Assembly: GCA_022402525.1 (NCBI GenBank) | Contig: JAKRSB010000103.1 | Location: 1-64,000, forward strand | Source: Thermosynechococcaceae cyanobacterium MS004 | GTDB taxonomy: Bacteria; Cyanobacteriota; Cyanobacteriia; Thermosynechococcales; Thermosynechococcaceae | Direction: 5' to 3' | DNA: 64,000 nt | Part shown: positions 31,601 through 39,400 of the stretch, piece by piece | How positions within the stretch are numbered: the first letter of the stretch is position 1 | Layout of the letters: each line of letters starts with the position of its first letter | Notes under the pieces: model-generated | What the model saw: the letters and a program-made list of their open reading frames with translations, nothing else | Told to the model about the DNA's origin: nothing | Databases searched by the model: none | Program-made: the position numbers and the translations under genes

Positions 31601-32898
31601 ACGCCTTTCAGGTCACACCTCAAAGCCGCGTATTGCAGTTGGCTTCCTTTAGCTTTGACGCCTCGGTGTCAAAAATCTTGATGGCGCTATGCTCTGGTGC
31701 AAGGCTGTGTTTGGGTCGTGTGGAATCACTGGTTGAAACCCAGATGGCTTCGTTAATTCAACGCAATGCCATTACCCATATCACCATGCCACCTTCAACA
31801 TTGAGTGTGCTATCCCCAGAGCAACTCACTTCTGTGACACATTTAACGGTTGCTGGGGAAGCCTGTTCTGCGGAGATGGCGGCAAAATGGTCAGATCGTC
31901 CTGGTTTTTATAACGCCTATGGCCCCACGGAAACCACCGTTTGTGCCACGATTGCGAACTGTACGGGTTTTCAACAAATCAAGCCTTCTATCGGTCGCCC
32001 AATTCCGAATGTTCAGGTCTATGTCCTAGACACCCACCTCCAGCCTGTCCCCATTGGCGTACCAGGAGAACTGTTTATTGGTGGCATTGGCTTAGCACGG
32101 GGCTACCTAAATCGCCCAGACCTAACCAAAGAACGGTTTATCCCCCATCCGTTTTCAGTGGAGCCTGGTGCGCGCCTATACCGAACAGGAGACTTAGTGC
32201 GCTATCTACCCGATGGTCAGCTTGATTATTTGGGACGGATGGATCAGCAGGTTAAACTGCGGGGCTTCAGAATTGAACTAGAAGAAATTGAGACGGTGCT
32301 ACAACAGCAGCCAGAAGTCAAAGATGCAGTGATAGAAGTTCACACTACTGCGTTCTTGGGATCGATCTTAGTTGCCTATGTGGTACCGAAGGTCGCATCC
32401 CTGACGGTACCAACCTTGCAACAAAGGATGAGAGATCGCCTTCCCCAATACATGCTTCCCTCCAAGGTTGTCTTGCTAGAGGCGTTGCCACTGACGCCGA
32501 ACGGAAAAATTGACCGAAAAGCATTACCCGTACCTCACGGGGAAGATGTACAGCGGGAGGTCTATGTGGCACCGCGCAATGAGATAGAAGTGCGCTTGGT
32601 GGAGCTATGGTCATCGCTGCTGGGTATTTCGCTGATTGGAGTAGAAGATAATTTCTTTGCCTTGGGCGGGCATTCTCTACTTGCAATTCAGCTAATTTCT
32701 AGGATTCAGACTGAGTTTCAGGTCAAGCTTCAGCTTCAGCCTTTGTTTGCACAGCCAACGATCGCCCAACTTGCAGAGCTAATTTTAACGGAGCAGCTTG
32801 CCCAAACTGATGCAAAAATTTTAGAGAAACTCTTGGCAGAGGTAGAAAATCTCCCAGAGGCAGAAGCCTTGGAGCGATTAGGAGGCATAAGTGTATGA
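16630..32898 (+). CDS. Hybrid PKS-NRPS: KS-AT-ACP-(C-A-PCP)x4
   Basis: This 5422-residue enzyme opens with a docking-type helix, KS (about 40-465; C210, H345, H385), AT (about 560-915; S659 in GHSLGE, HAFHS at 759-763, which indicates malonyl-CoA) and ACP (S994 in LGADS). A Q/S/N/P-rich linker follows (about 1040-1175). Four C-A-PCP modules come next. The C domains have HHxxxD at 1308, 2368, 3433 and 4487. The PCP serines are S2181, S3242, S4299 and S5349. Pocket residues read by eye (nine positions plus the invariant Lys) are DAEDIGTVV for A1 and A2 (unassigned, polar), DILQLGLIW for A3 (glycine) and DASTTAAVC for A4 (Tyr or Phe). No epimerase, methyltransferase or ketoreductase is present, so a beta-keto acyl chain and L-residues are predicted. 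The C-terminal helices look like a docking element for the next enzyme. Confidence 0.94.
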   Translation: MTALSPSNLSPTKRALLALQDLKTKLAEAERNQNSSQSEDIAIIGLGCRFPQARDPVAFWDLLHHGKDAITEIPTSRWSKADYYDPNPDAPGKLYCPYGSFLDRVDEFDPQFFNISPREARMLDPQQRILLEVCWEALEQANQVPDQLFKTPTGVYIGIATSDYALQTLKNRSQNIDAYYSTGNALSIAAGRLSYLLGLTGPAISIDTACSSSLVAVHLACQSLQQRECNLALAGGVNLIFSPENSIAFSKARMLAPDGRCKTFDDRANGYVRGEGCGMVVLKRMKDAIADGDKVLAVIRGSAINQDGPSGGLTVPNGPAQQAVIRQALTRAGVEPHQVQYVEAHGTGTALGDPIEIQALGAVYGTDRPQDSPLWVGAVKTNIGHLETAAGIAGLIKLVLSLNQQEIPAQLHFQTPSSKIPWSDLPIRISAQPIPWVKGSQTRIAGLSSFGFSGTNAHLIVQEAPEPEAIALSKDRQDFPAQVLALSAKSQPALKDLVHRYGQLLEDHPELEVQDICFTANVYRARFKHRLAFTATSREDLQAQLKTWTDKDTISHSKPPKIAFAFTGQGSQYSGMGQHLYQTQPLFRTTLHRCAEILKPWLDIPLLELLYPALYPSNRSLDCLNATRYTQPALFSVEYALAQLWISWGIQPEAVMGHSLGEYVAACVAGVFSLEEGLALIAQRAQLMDDLPRNGAMAAVLTDEKTVQAAISPYATQVSIAAFNGPTNIVISGEKTAIAAVVDALAQQEIKVHPLAVSHAFHSAMMEPMLAAFRQVAQSITYGPPQIPLISNRTGQRIGAEIATADYWVEHLRQPVQFAQSTALLLEECNTVIEMGPKPVLLGMVNRIAPTLTPAVSCLGLPSLRGDLDDWSVLLSSLGSLFVRGMDVDWKAIYAPFSPQRIAGLPTYPFQRQRYWFAQDAQPAPVAATPLSLTTPISPVMPFSTALTVEQISEGGDRRSQILSLLRQEVGASLVGEGVQVDPDATFLELGADSINLAQTIETLNKTFEVKVTMRQFFEELTTLNDLAAYLDETLPSEWEMPEWGRSPNESAITPISMATPVNSLVAPIEELQQQISANGGSTSVERILQEQLAVLHSVMSQQLDLLRQQSTPESPRSSSLSSNGHPPNDNGSQIHNGNNGQHPSQQPPTRENPVPTKSVTPRRNPLTIQPQPDRKHNLPLSGAQKQMWWVEHWAEDQNVYLIPAAVQIEGSINLSALEQSLNAVIARHESLRTSFHVLEGEPIQQVHPQRILQLLVKPMNGVPELAEIQQCVTQLCEPLFNLETDLLLRAQVLSWGDRHHVLVLVLHHLVGDGWSMGVLIREMLAFYPAFCKGVDRELPPLPIQYGDFALWEGQSVPNDRQQTNLAFWHRILQTAPTQLTLPTDYPRPAQATFRGETHHQVFSLELSEALKSSSQSAGVTLFMLLLGAYSILLQRYSGQTDLLIGSTFAKRQLAETQPLIGLLLNTLVFRIDTSGNPTGEELLERVRQLTLDAFAHPEIPFTELARTLTGQERRTEWFQTMFILQSTPQPKLSLPDLDFSLLTVHGNSAKCDLSLWLIETPQGLRAEWEYNCNLFEAATLERMAEQYQQILVAMTQNLQQPLGQLMQLSASERTQLAQCSQVEPRGKGELQPVFKGFESQALHTPHAIALEHEGTRWTYLTLNETANRIAHNLRAQGVSAEDLVGVCLPRSPKLIATLLGILKAGATYIPLDPTYPLERLHLMLEDAQVTALVTSRDLQNTLQLDAPIVLDLSDPGIAQQPTSNPNITVSLNQSAYIIYTSGSTGKPKGTLLNHKGLANFVREAIAQYGFTDQDRVLQFASISFDAAVEEIYCTLCSGGTLVLRTDHMLSSSVTFCQSIAEQSLSVLDLPTAFWHRLTQDLAQGIATLPDSLRLVIIGGERVLPQTIQLWQQITQHRPIRLLNTYGPTEATVVATTYEITSQTQILPGMDVPIGKPLGNVQVYVLDADLQQVPLGVPGELYLGGDGLADGYLNRPELTAACFIPHPFQPTGKLYKTGDRVRMLPTGDLMYLGRTDDQVKVRGFRVELGEVERALQSHPGVREAVVIAQADAQGIQQLIGYVVPQGDLPPTQELRQFLQTQLPDYMVPALVMSLTQIPLTPAGKLDRRSLPQPQAKDWVSPNPYVAPRSVTESELSVILSEILGVERVGVYDNFFSLGGHSLSAMQVLTRIRSAFGKEVSLRTLFAEPTVAALAAELEREATSEAMAEIIPIPVVDRTRPLPLSVAQQRLWLLERMETLSAAYHIGIRQDIQGQFDVNVLNQCLQILMARHESLRTTFHLEGDRPVQTIHSSLPLRIEYQNRGDLTSDLDQFASDFARQPFDLERGPLLRAMLIQMPAQQQVLLIVVHHIITDAWSIGVLIQEIMQMYPAILAGHSPQLPALPVQMVDFAQWQREWLQGEQLATQLNYWQHQLVNAPKLLDLPTDRPRPTVQSFNGQVLRVALPLALSQALDRLSQELGGSLYMTLLAGFGLLLHRYSVQPEILIGSPIANRNHPQIQGLIGFFLNTLVLRLNCGDNPTFQDFLRQVQQVSLDAYAHQDVPFEELLSRFATERHPGYSPWFQVMFILQNSHRHQLELPGLAIKSSGIDLGVAKFDLTLSMEETPNGLVGDWEYNRDLFDRSTIKRMAAQFEYLLSAIVDNSQQRLSEVPLLPCAEQTVLSRFSQGVSAFLEPLQAVPRQFEMQVQQTPSAIALEHQETRWSYQTLNQKANQIAHQLRAQGVKSGDLVGICLERSPDLIAALIGVLKVGAAYLPLDPTYPVERVQHMVDDAQVGVLITRSDLPMALQLKTLVLEISDPQIASQSIANLNLPVELTQTAYVIYTSGSTGKPKGTVLTHRGLANFTREAIAQYGFCPQDRVLQFASISFDAAVEEIYGTLCSGGTLILRTDKMLSSTVTFCETIAAQALTVLDLPTAFWHRLTQDLAQGLATLPDSLRLVIIGGERVLPQTLQLWQRVTQHHPIRLLNTYGPTEATVVATTYEITAQTQILTGMDVPIGRPLGNVQAYVLDAALQQVPLGVAGELYLGGDGVAAGYLNRPELTAASFIPHPFQPTGQLYKTGDRVRMLATGDLVYLGRTDDQVKVRGFRVELGEVERALQSHPAVRESAVIAQADAQGILQLIAYVVPEGTSLPPNDLRQFLQTQLPDYMVPALVMSVAAIPLTPAGKLDRRSLPQPQAADWASSNPYVAPRTPMEAALTFIVAEVLGVERVGIHDDFFSLGGHSLSAMQVLARIRTMFGKEVSLRSLFTEPTVAALAAQLEQAENAEAGGVTAIARVDRTQPLALSFAQERLWFLNQFEGASATYNLPFALRLRGQVNLSAMEQCLTAIIERHESLRTTFAQPAEHSVQVIHTPGTFTIPVVDLTEWNCAERDRIVEDRIRLEAQQCFDLETGPLLRATLLQLQDSEQILLVTMHHIVSDAWSIGVFVQEIMALYPAYCRGQAPSIAPLPLQYADYAAWQRQQQQTDDFQERLEAWVQQFLNASPLLELPTDYPRPAIQSFQGDVVRTDIGPALTQRLKSFGQQQQKTLFMTLLAAFVTLMHRYSRQSDLVVGTPIAGRTHPDLERLIGFFINTLPLRFTVESDTSFTALLNQVQTHALDAFANQDIPFGQLIERLPLERDLSYLPLCQTMFVLQNAPSQALQLPDLTLEPLPTHSGVARFDLTLSMTEVENTLISEWEYNSDLFDHSTIERMAAQFEILLESITNNPQQPISTIPLLSATERQNLLVDWNQTQQHFSQDECIHHLFEIQAHRTPDAVAAVCPDATLTYRILHQHSNRLAHYLQSQGIGANSLVGLSVERNSWMLIGLLGILKAGAAYVPLDPAFPAERLAMMVEDAQLSFLITQSDLPSDSPPSEIPKLCLDRDWPSIAQYIETPLSVAVHPTDLAYVIYTSGSTGKPKGVAVEHRNVVNFLHSMAHMPGMDATDILLSVTTLSFDIAGLELFLPLMVGAKIVLASRDIATDGMRLQSLLHCSEATVMQATPATWQMLLDSGWQGSPTLKVLCGGEALPVGLAKMLATRCASLWNLYGPTETTIWSLIEAVQAEDSAKGVSIGRPIANTQAYVLDAALQPLPIGIPGELFIGGAGVSRGYLNRPELTAERFIQNPFSQESHNRIYKTGDLVRYRPDGCLEFLGRLDNQIKLRGYRIELGEIESVLLQHPAISQSVAVVREMGAGSQLLVAYGVSTLPTLTVSELQHHCGDRLPAYMVPSAFVLLDKLPLTPNGKVNRKALPAPQSQDLQHRDYVAPRNAIETQLTELWSSLLGITPIGVEDNFFELGGHSLLAMQLISRVRSQFQQDVSLRSLFEDPTIAALALQLQHGETLEALLISPVDRTQPLALSFSQQRLWFLHQLEGPSATYNLPLSMRLTGAINITALEQCFTEIVKRHESLRTNFTQIEIDGIQVIHEEWSIPIQVIDLTGLSETDQAKEIERQSQVEAQHPFDLQTEPLLRVKLLRLNKDVHILLATMHHIISDAWSMGIFVQEVMALYPAYCNGEVPDIEPLPIQYADYAAWQRQEQKSESFNQRLEAWAAQFMDAPPLLELPTDRPRPAIQTFQGGLVRVELSTGLTQTLKTFSQQHQKTLFMTLLGAFLTLMHRYSGQNDLVVGTPIAGRNHPDLERLIGFFINTLPLRFNVDSEATFTALLDQVQTQALDAFANQDIPFAQLIERLPLTRDLSYLPLCQTLFVLQNAPMAEFQLPGLTLEPLSTHSGVSRFDLTLSMIEAGNTLIAEWEYNSDLFDHSTIERMAAQFEVLLESITSNPQQSIAILPLLPDVERQTLLVDWNQTQADLPLRCIHHWVEDQVLKTPDAIALQVENFQLSYQDLNIKVNQLAHYLQKIGVRPNSLVGICLEQSYERIVSMLAVLKAGGAYVPLDPAYPKPRLDFMLKDAQIQLLIIQPELEGKFSTLDASVETIKLSEISSQLLQLPCENPIAQTTPTDLAYVIYTSGSSGQPKGVMIEHKGLGNLAFAHINAFQVTPQSRVLQLASFSFDASVSKILMALCSGARLCLGRVESLVETQMASLIQRNAITHITMPPSTLSVLSPEQLTSVTHLTVAGEACSAEMAAKWSDRPGFYNAYGPTETTVCATIANCTGFQQIKPSIGRPIPNVQVYVLDTHLQPVPIGVPGELFIGGIGLARGYLNRPDLTKERFIPHPFSVEPGARLYRTGDLVRYLPDGQLDYLGRMDQQVKLRGFRIELEEIETVLQQQPEVKDAVIEVHTTAFLGSILVAYVVPKVASLTVPTLQQRMRDRLPQYMLPSKVVLLEALPLTPNGKIDRKALPVPHGEDVQREVYVAPRNEIEVRLVELWSSLLGISLIGVEDNFFALGGHSLLAIQLISRIQTEFQVKLQLQPLFAQPTIAQLAELILTEQLAQTDAKILEKLLAEVENLPEAEALERLGGISV

Positions 32899-32993
32899 CG
32901 TGAGTAGCACTTAGCGTTTAAGTCCAGCGTCTTTGATAGGTGCGTTGGATAAGGTGTGTCGCGTTTTTCATTATTATTTTGTGTGTTCTATCT

Positions 32994-35900
32994 ATGTCTA
33001 GCCTCTCCGATCGCCTTGCCGCCCTCTCTCCAGCGCAACGTGCCCTCTTTTTACAAAAGCTCCAAACCCAGGCTAAGCAGCAGGCCATTCCAGCCCTAAG
33101 CATTCCTACTGCCGATCGCACCCAGCCCCTGCGCTTGTCCTTTCCGCAACAGCGCCTTTGGTTTTTGAGCCAGTTTGAGGGCAGTCAGTCTGCCTATAAC
33201 ATCCCTGTGGCGCTGCGATTAGAAGGGCAACTCCAAGAAGATTTATTGGTGCAAAGCCTCCAAGCGATCGCAGACCGTCATGAGATCCTGCGCACCCACT
33301 TTGTGCTGCACCAAGGGGAACCGCTTCAGGTGGTCGCAGAGCGGCTAGAACTGCCACTGGAACGGCTGGATTGGCGATCGCTCCCCTCTGATCGCCTCGA
33401 ATCCACCCTTCAAGCTACCCTCCTTGAAGAATCGCAGCATTCGTTTAATCTTCAGACTGGCCCCCTCTATCGAATCGTGTTGATTCAAACCGCGCCGACG
33501 GTTCACTATTTGGTCGCCACCCTCCACCACATCATTACCGATGGGTGGTCGATGGGAGTCTTAGTGCAAGAGCTGGTAGCCCATTACAAAACCCAAGGCC
33601 AACGCGATGCAATGCCCCCACTGGCGCTGCAATACGTAGACTATGCCCAGTGGCAGCGAGAGTGGTTAGCCCAACCCGAAGCAGCTCAGCAGCTAGCCTA
33701 CTGGAAAGAACACCTGAAGGGCATGTCACCGCTCCTGGAACTCCCCACGGATCATCCCCGACCGTCTCTGCAAACTTTTCGAGGTCAGACCCTCAAAACA
33801 AGTCTGGATACTGAGCTGACGCGCGGGCTAAATGCGATCGCCCAAAGCACTGGCGCAACCCTTTTTATGGTGCTCGAAGCAGCCTTTGCCCTGTTTTTGA
33901 GTCGATTGAGCCGTCAAAGGGATATCCCCATTGGGACACCTGTCGCCAACCGCAACACCAGTGAGCTGGAGCCGATGATTGGCTTCTTTGTGAATACGCT
34001 CATTCTTCGCAATGATGTGAGCGGCAACCCCACGGTACGGGAATTGCTGGAGCGCACCAAACGTCTAGCGTTGGAGGCCTATCGCAATCAAGATATTCCC
34101 TTTGAGCGCCTCGTCGAGGCGATTCAGCCCGCCCGCACCCTCAGCCATAGCCCCCTATTTCAGGTGATGTTTAGCTTTCAGAACACCCCTGAAATGGCGT
34201 TGGAACTTCCCAATCTGACCTTAACATCCGTTCCGATTCCCAATGCAACTGCAAAGTTTGATTTATTGCTGACGATGTATGAATCGGCTGGGCAACTCAG
34301 TGCAGATTGGGAATACAACTGCGATTTATTTGATGGGGACACCATTGAGCGATTTGCTGAACATTTCCAAACCCTGCTGGGTCAAATGGTGCAGCAGCCC
34401 GATGCACCCATTGATTCCCTCTCGTTACTGTCCTCCCAGGTACACCAACAAATTGTCTATGACTGGAACAATACCGCCACAGAGTTTATAGATTCCTTCC
34501 TGCTTCATGGTGGTTTTGAAGCCCAAGTCCAGAAAAATCCGGAGGCGATCGCCCTCCTGTATGAAAACCAAACCATCTCTTACCAAACCCTCAACCACCG
34601 GGCCAATCAGGTGGCCCATCGCTTAAAAGAACTGGGGGTTGGAACTGAAACCTTGGTGGGCGTTTATGGAGAGCGTTCTCCCGATCTAGTGGTGGGACTC
34701 CTCGCCATCCTCAAAGCCGGAGGCGCTTACATTCCCTTAGATCCCAGCTCTCCTCCAGACCGGATTGCGGAAATGTTGGAAGATGCCCAGCCATTGGTCA
34801 TCTTGACCCAGCGTCAGTTTGTGGAGCGACTGCCTCAGCATCAGTCTCAGGTATTGTGTCTTGATCAACCAGACACCTTTGCCCACTATCCCACCCGCAA
34901 CTTAGGCCTAGAGATTGCACCAGACCAGTTGGCCTATATCATCTACACCTCTGGATCCACAGGAAAACCCAAGGGCGTGATGATTTCCCATCGGGGGGCG
35001 GTCAATACGAATCTAGATATCAATCAACGCTTTAGGGTGGGTGCGGGCGATCGCGTCATCAGCTTAGCCTCTCTTAGCTTTGACCTCTCGGTCTATGACA
35101 TTTTTGGGCTTCTGGCCGCTGGCGGAGGCATTGTTATTCCTGTCGCTAAGGATGCGCTCAATCCTGTCGCTTGGCTGCAGCTGATGCACCAACACCGCGT
35201 CACCTTTTGGGACACAGCCCCAGCGGTGATGGAAATGCTGATGACCACTGTCATTCAACAAAAGTTACGCCTTCCCGATAGCCTACGCATCGTCATGATG
35301 AGCGGGGATGCTATTTCTGTAACCCTCCCTGAGCAAATTCGCAGCCATGCTCAGCCTCAGATCCAGATCTACAGCTTTGGCGGTGCCACAGAAGGTTCGA
35401 TCTGGTCTATTTGCTATCCCATTGGTACCGTCGAACCCCACTGGACGAGTATTCCTTACGGCAAGCCCATTTCCAACCAGCGGTTTCATATTTTGGATGC
35501 CCATCTTAACCCTGTGCCCATTGGGGTGCCGGGGGAACTCCATATCGGCGGGACAGGGGTGGCACTTGGGTACTTCAACCGCCCCGAACTCACTGCTGCA
35601 CGGTTTATCCCTGACCCATTTTTTGCCGAGGCTAGTGCCTATCTCTATAAGACAGGGGATTTAGGGCGCTACTTACCCGATGGCACGATTCAATTTCTAG
35701 GACGGATTGATCATCAAGTTAAAATTCGGGGCTTCCGCATCGAATTGGGAGAAATTGAGGCAGCCATCACACAGCATCCCAGTGTTCAAGAAGCGGTGAT
35801 CATTGTTAGAGAGGATCGCCCCGGCAGTAAGCAACTCTGTGCGTATGTGGTGTCCCAACCGCAGCAGACGGTAGAAATTGCTGCCCTCCGCCAAACCCTG

Positions 35901-36386
35901 CGCCAAAAGTTGCCAGACTACATGGTGCCTGCCTTCATCATGCCCTTGGAGCAACTCCCCCTCACCAACAATGGCAAGGTAGATCGCAAAGCGCTGCCCC
36001 AGCCGGAGGGAACTGGCGATCGCCCGTCCATTGTGCTGCCCCAGACCCAAGTCGAGCGCCAGATTGCCCAAGTATGGGCGGATTTGCTAGGAACGAGTAC
36101 GATTGGACTGCACGATAACTTTTTTGACCTTGGGGGACATTCCTTGCTGATGGTGCAGGTGCAGGCAAAACTGCAAACCCTGCTTCAGCGCGAGTTGAAC
36201 ATCGTTGATTTGTTTCAATTCCCTACCATTGCGCAGCTAGCCAACCATTTGCAACATCAGCAAAACCAAGGGTCGGCTACTGAACAGGCACAGCAGCGAA
36301 CTGAGGTAAGGGTTTCGCAACAATCAACCCTTCAACAAAGACGGGCGTTACGACAGCAGTTCCGGAATTTAGCAGACGATGACTAG
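32994..36386 (+). CDS. Single-module NRPS: C-A-PCP
   Basis: This 1130-residue enzyme adds the fifth amino acid. An N-terminal helical docking segment (LAALSPAQRALFLQKL) precedes the C domain (about 39-480; HHIITDG, HH at 178-179, D183), an A domain (about 506-996) and a PCP (S1050). The core GGATEGSIWS, in place of GPTE, places the A domain near cysteine-type domains. Its pocket reads about DLYDMSFIW, with Asp at position 278 where cysteine domains have Asn, so the substrate is uncertain. The C domain is not a heterocyclisation (DxxxxD) type. I start at ATG 32994. An in-frame GTG or TTG start near 32940 would put a spurious hydrophobic stretch before the docking helix. Confidence 0.92.
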   Translation: MSSLSDRLAALSPAQRALFLQKLQTQAKQQAIPALSIPTADRTQPLRLSFPQQRLWFLSQFEGSQSAYNIPVALRLEGQLQEDLLVQSLQAIADRHEILRTHFVLHQGEPLQVVAERLELPLERLDWRSLPSDRLESTLQATLLEESQHSFNLQTGPLYRIVLIQTAPTVHYLVATLHHIITDGWSMGVLVQELVAHYKTQGQRDAMPPLALQYVDYAQWQREWLAQPEAAQQLAYWKEHLKGMSPLLELPTDHPRPSLQTFRGQTLKTSLDTELTRGLNAIAQSTGATLFMVLEAAFALFLSRLSRQRDIPIGTPVANRNTSELEPMIGFFVNTLILRNDVSGNPTVRELLERTKRLALEAYRNQDIPFERLVEAIQPARTLSHSPLFQVMFSFQNTPEMALELPNLTLTSVPIPNATAKFDLLLTMYESAGQLSADWEYNCDLFDGDTIERFAEHFQTLLGQMVQQPDAPIDSLSLLSSQVHQQIVYDWNNTATEFIDSFLLHGGFEAQVQKNPEAIALLYENQTISYQTLNHRANQVAHRLKELGVGTETLVGVYGERSPDLVVGLLAILKAGGAYIPLDPSSPPDRIAEMLEDAQPLVILTQRQFVERLPQHQSQVLCLDQPDTFAHYPTRNLGLEIAPDQLAYIIYTSGSTGKPKGVMISHRGAVNTNLDINQRFRVGAGDRVISLASLSFDLSVYDIFGLLAAGGGIVIPVAKDALNPVAWLQLMHQHRVTFWDTAPAVMEMLMTTVIQQKLRLPDSLRIVMMSGDAISVTLPEQIRSHAQPQIQIYSFGGATEGSIWSICYPIGTVEPHWTSIPYGKPISNQRFHILDAHLNPVPIGVPGELHIGGTGVALGYFNRPELTAARFIPDPFFAEASAYLYKTGDLGRYLPDGTIQFLGRIDHQVKIRGFRIELGEIEAAITQHPSVQEAVIIVREDRPGSKQLCAYVVSQPQQTVEIAALRQTLRQKLPDYMVPAFIMPLEQLPLTNNGKVDRKALPQPEGTGDRPSIVLPQTQVERQIAQVWADLLGTSTIGLHDNFFDLGGHSLLMVQVQAKLQTLLQRELNIVDLFQFPTIAQLANHLQHQQNQGSATEQAQQRTEVRVSQQSTLQQRRALRQQFRNLADDD

Positions 36387-36456
36387 GGATTGAACTCATT
36401 ACCTTCAAAGCAATAGGGGGGGTAGTTAACCACATCAGAAATGAACGTTCGTAGAT

Positions 36457-39400
36457 ATGACAGAGAGATACCAGGATTTTGAGGCCATCCCTGAGATTGC
36501 GGAAACAGATATTGCCATTATTGGGATGGCGGGAAAATTTCCCGAAGCCCAAACCATCGGTGAATACTGGGATAACCTCACGGCGGGAAAAGAGTGCATT
36601 AAGTTCTTCACCACCGAAGAGTTACTGGATGCGGGTGTGCCGCCCTATCTGCTCAAACAGCCCAATTATGTGAAAGCCACAGGGGTTCTTGAAGGGGCCG
36701 ATCTCTTTGATGCAAGCTTTTTTGGCTTTAGTCCTAAGGAAGCTCAGATTGTTGATCCCCAACATCGTCTCTTTTTAGAGCAGGCCTGGACCGCTCTAGA
36801 ACATGGCGGGTACAACCCCCAAAGCTATCCTGGAGCCATTGGCGTGTACGTTGGGGTGGGGCTGAATTCCTACCTCTTGCAATCCCTTTACCCTAACCTC
36901 CTATCTAATGCGGATCTAGATAGCTATCAGGTACAGATCCGCAATGATAAGGATTTTTTGCCGACGCTGGTGTCCTATAAGCTAAACCTACGCGGGCCTA
37001 GCTTTTCCGTGCAAACCGCTTGCTCTACCTCCCTTGTCGCGACCCATCTTGCCTGTCAGGGGCTACTCAATGGGGAGTGCGATATGGCCCTGGCCGGTGG
37101 GGTAACGGTGTACGCAAACCCCACGGGGTATCTCTATACCGAGGGCATGATTTTGTCGCCGGATGGGCATTGTCGTGCCTTTGATGCTAAGGCCCAAGGC
37201 ACCGTCGGCGGTAATGGTGTAGGGGTAGTGTTGCTCAAGCGTTTGGCTGATGCCATTGCTGACCACGACACGATCTATGCCACGATCAAAGGCTCTGCGA
37301 TCAACAACGATGGTTCTGCGAAGGTGGGCTATACGGCCCCCAGCGTTTCAGGGCAGACTGCTGTGGTTGCGGAAGCTCAGGCGATCGCCAATACACCTGC
37401 TGAGACAATTTCTTATGTAGAAACCCACGGCACAGGAACCATCCTGGGCGATCCCATCGAAATTGCGGCATTGACCCAAGCCTTTCGCCACACCACAGAC
37501 AAAGTCCAGTTTTGCGCTTTGGGGTCAGTCAAGACCAACATCGGTCATCTAGATACCGCCGCAGGGGTTGCCAGCCTCATCAAAGTTGCCCTGGCCCTGC
37601 ATCACAAAGTCATCCCCCCTAGCCTTAACTTTGACACCCCTAATCCTGCCATTCCTTTTGGCCCAAGCCCTTTTTTCGTCAATACAGCGCTGACGGCCTG
37701 GCCTCAAGCCCCGTCACCTCGACGGGCAGGGGTGAGTTCCTTTGGCATTGGAGGGACCAATGCGCACCTCGTCTTAGAAGAAGCCCCATCCATTCCCCGC
37801 CTCGCCAATCCATCCCTGAGACAATGGCAACTCTTTATCCTGTCTGCTCAATCGGAAACGGCCCTTGCACAGCAACAGCAAAATCTAGCCACTCACCTGC
37901 GCCAGCATCCCGAAACTTCTTTGGCAGATGTGGCGTTTACGCTAGCGGTGGGGCGTCAAGCCTTTCCCTATCGCAGCGTTTGTCTGGTGCAAACTGTTGA
38001 GGATGCGATCCAATCCCTGGAAAAACCAACGGCTGATGAAGTCTGTGCGGTCAAGGCAGACCGGAGCCCTGTTGTATTTTTGTTCCCAGGTCAGGGTGCC
38101 CAAACCCTCAATATGGCGCGGTCGCTTTACGACCATGAATACGGCCATGAAACTGTCTTTCGCAAGACATTGGATCAGTGCGCCCAACTGCTGCAGCCCT
38201 ATCTCGGCGAAGATATCCGTGAACGGCTATACCCCAAAGGCGATCGCCCCAATCTGTTGGATCAAACCCAGTGGGCACAGCCTGCTTTGTTTGCGGTGGA
38301 GTACGCCCTTGCCCAGCTTTGGTTGCATTGGGGCGTTGAACCTGAAGCAATGGTGGGGCATAGCTTAGGGGAATACGTCGCAGCCTGCATTGCTGGGGTC
38401 TTTTCCTTAGAAGATGCCCTGAAGCTCATCGCCCATCGCGCCCGCCTCATGCAGCAACTGCCCCCTGGGGCGATGCTGGCAATTTCAGCCCCTGAAACTG
38501 AGGTGTCTCGATGGCTGAGTGATGAGGTTTCCCTGGCGGCTTCTAATGGGGAGGTTTGTACCGTATCGGGGACTGTCACGGCGATCGCCCAGCTTGAAAC
38601 TCAGCTCACTGCAGCGGGCCAAACGGTGACGCGGCTCAATACCTCCCATGCGTTCCACAGCCATTTGGTAGAACCCATGCTGGCGGATTTTCGGCAAGTG
38701 CTGAACTCAATTACGCTTGAAGTCCCGCAACGCACCTATTTCTCGAATGTCACGGGGACTTGGATGACCCCCAGCGACGCCGTGAACCCAGAGTATTGGA
38801 TTCAGCACCTCCGCCATACCGTGCGCTTTGGGGAGGCGATCTCCCAACTGTTGACCGAATCGAACTGTTGTTTTCTAGAAGTTGGCCCTGGCCGAACGCT
38901 AACGGGTCTGGTGCGCCGTCATTCCCACTATCAAGGCCAGCCTCTGCTCAACAGCATTTCCCTTACCCCTCAAACCCCCGAAACCCAAGCACTGCTGACC
39001 ACGTTAGGCCAGCTTTGGCTGAGAGGGGTGCCCTGTAAATGGAAACGCTACTATAAAGGCGAAACCCGTCAGCGGATCCCGCTTCCCACCTATCCCTTTG
39101 AGCGCCAGCGGTATTGGATAGATCCTCCCAAGAATGGAGCAATGTCCACCTTTGGGTTGTCCCGCAACCCTGACCCTAGCCAATGGTTTTATGTTCCGTC
39201 GTGGAAAAAACTCTCGTCCTTCTTGCCCTTGAAACCCATATTCAGGGGTCAATCTTGGCTGATTTTCTTGGATGAAGTGGGCTTAGGGGCGGCCTTGGCT
39301 GAACAACTCATGGTGGCAGGGCAAACGGTGGTTACGGTGGCCCTTCAGGGCGATCGCTGGCGATCCTCTAAAGCCCATGTCACCTTTAGCGCTGCCGATC

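Noticed and set aside
16630-32898. Epimerase or N-methyltransferase domains in the large NRPS
   Set aside because: A domains run directly into PCPs and PCPs into C domains at normal spacing, leaving no room for extra domains.
32940-32993. Upstream extension of the single-module NRPS with a hydrophobic stretch
   Set aside because: The docking helix normally begins the protein, and ATG 32994 places it there; a membrane segment before it makes no sense.
33110-34430. Heterocyclisation (Cy) domain before the cysteine-like A domain
   Set aside because: The motif is HHIITDG, typical of a condensation domain, not DxxxxD.
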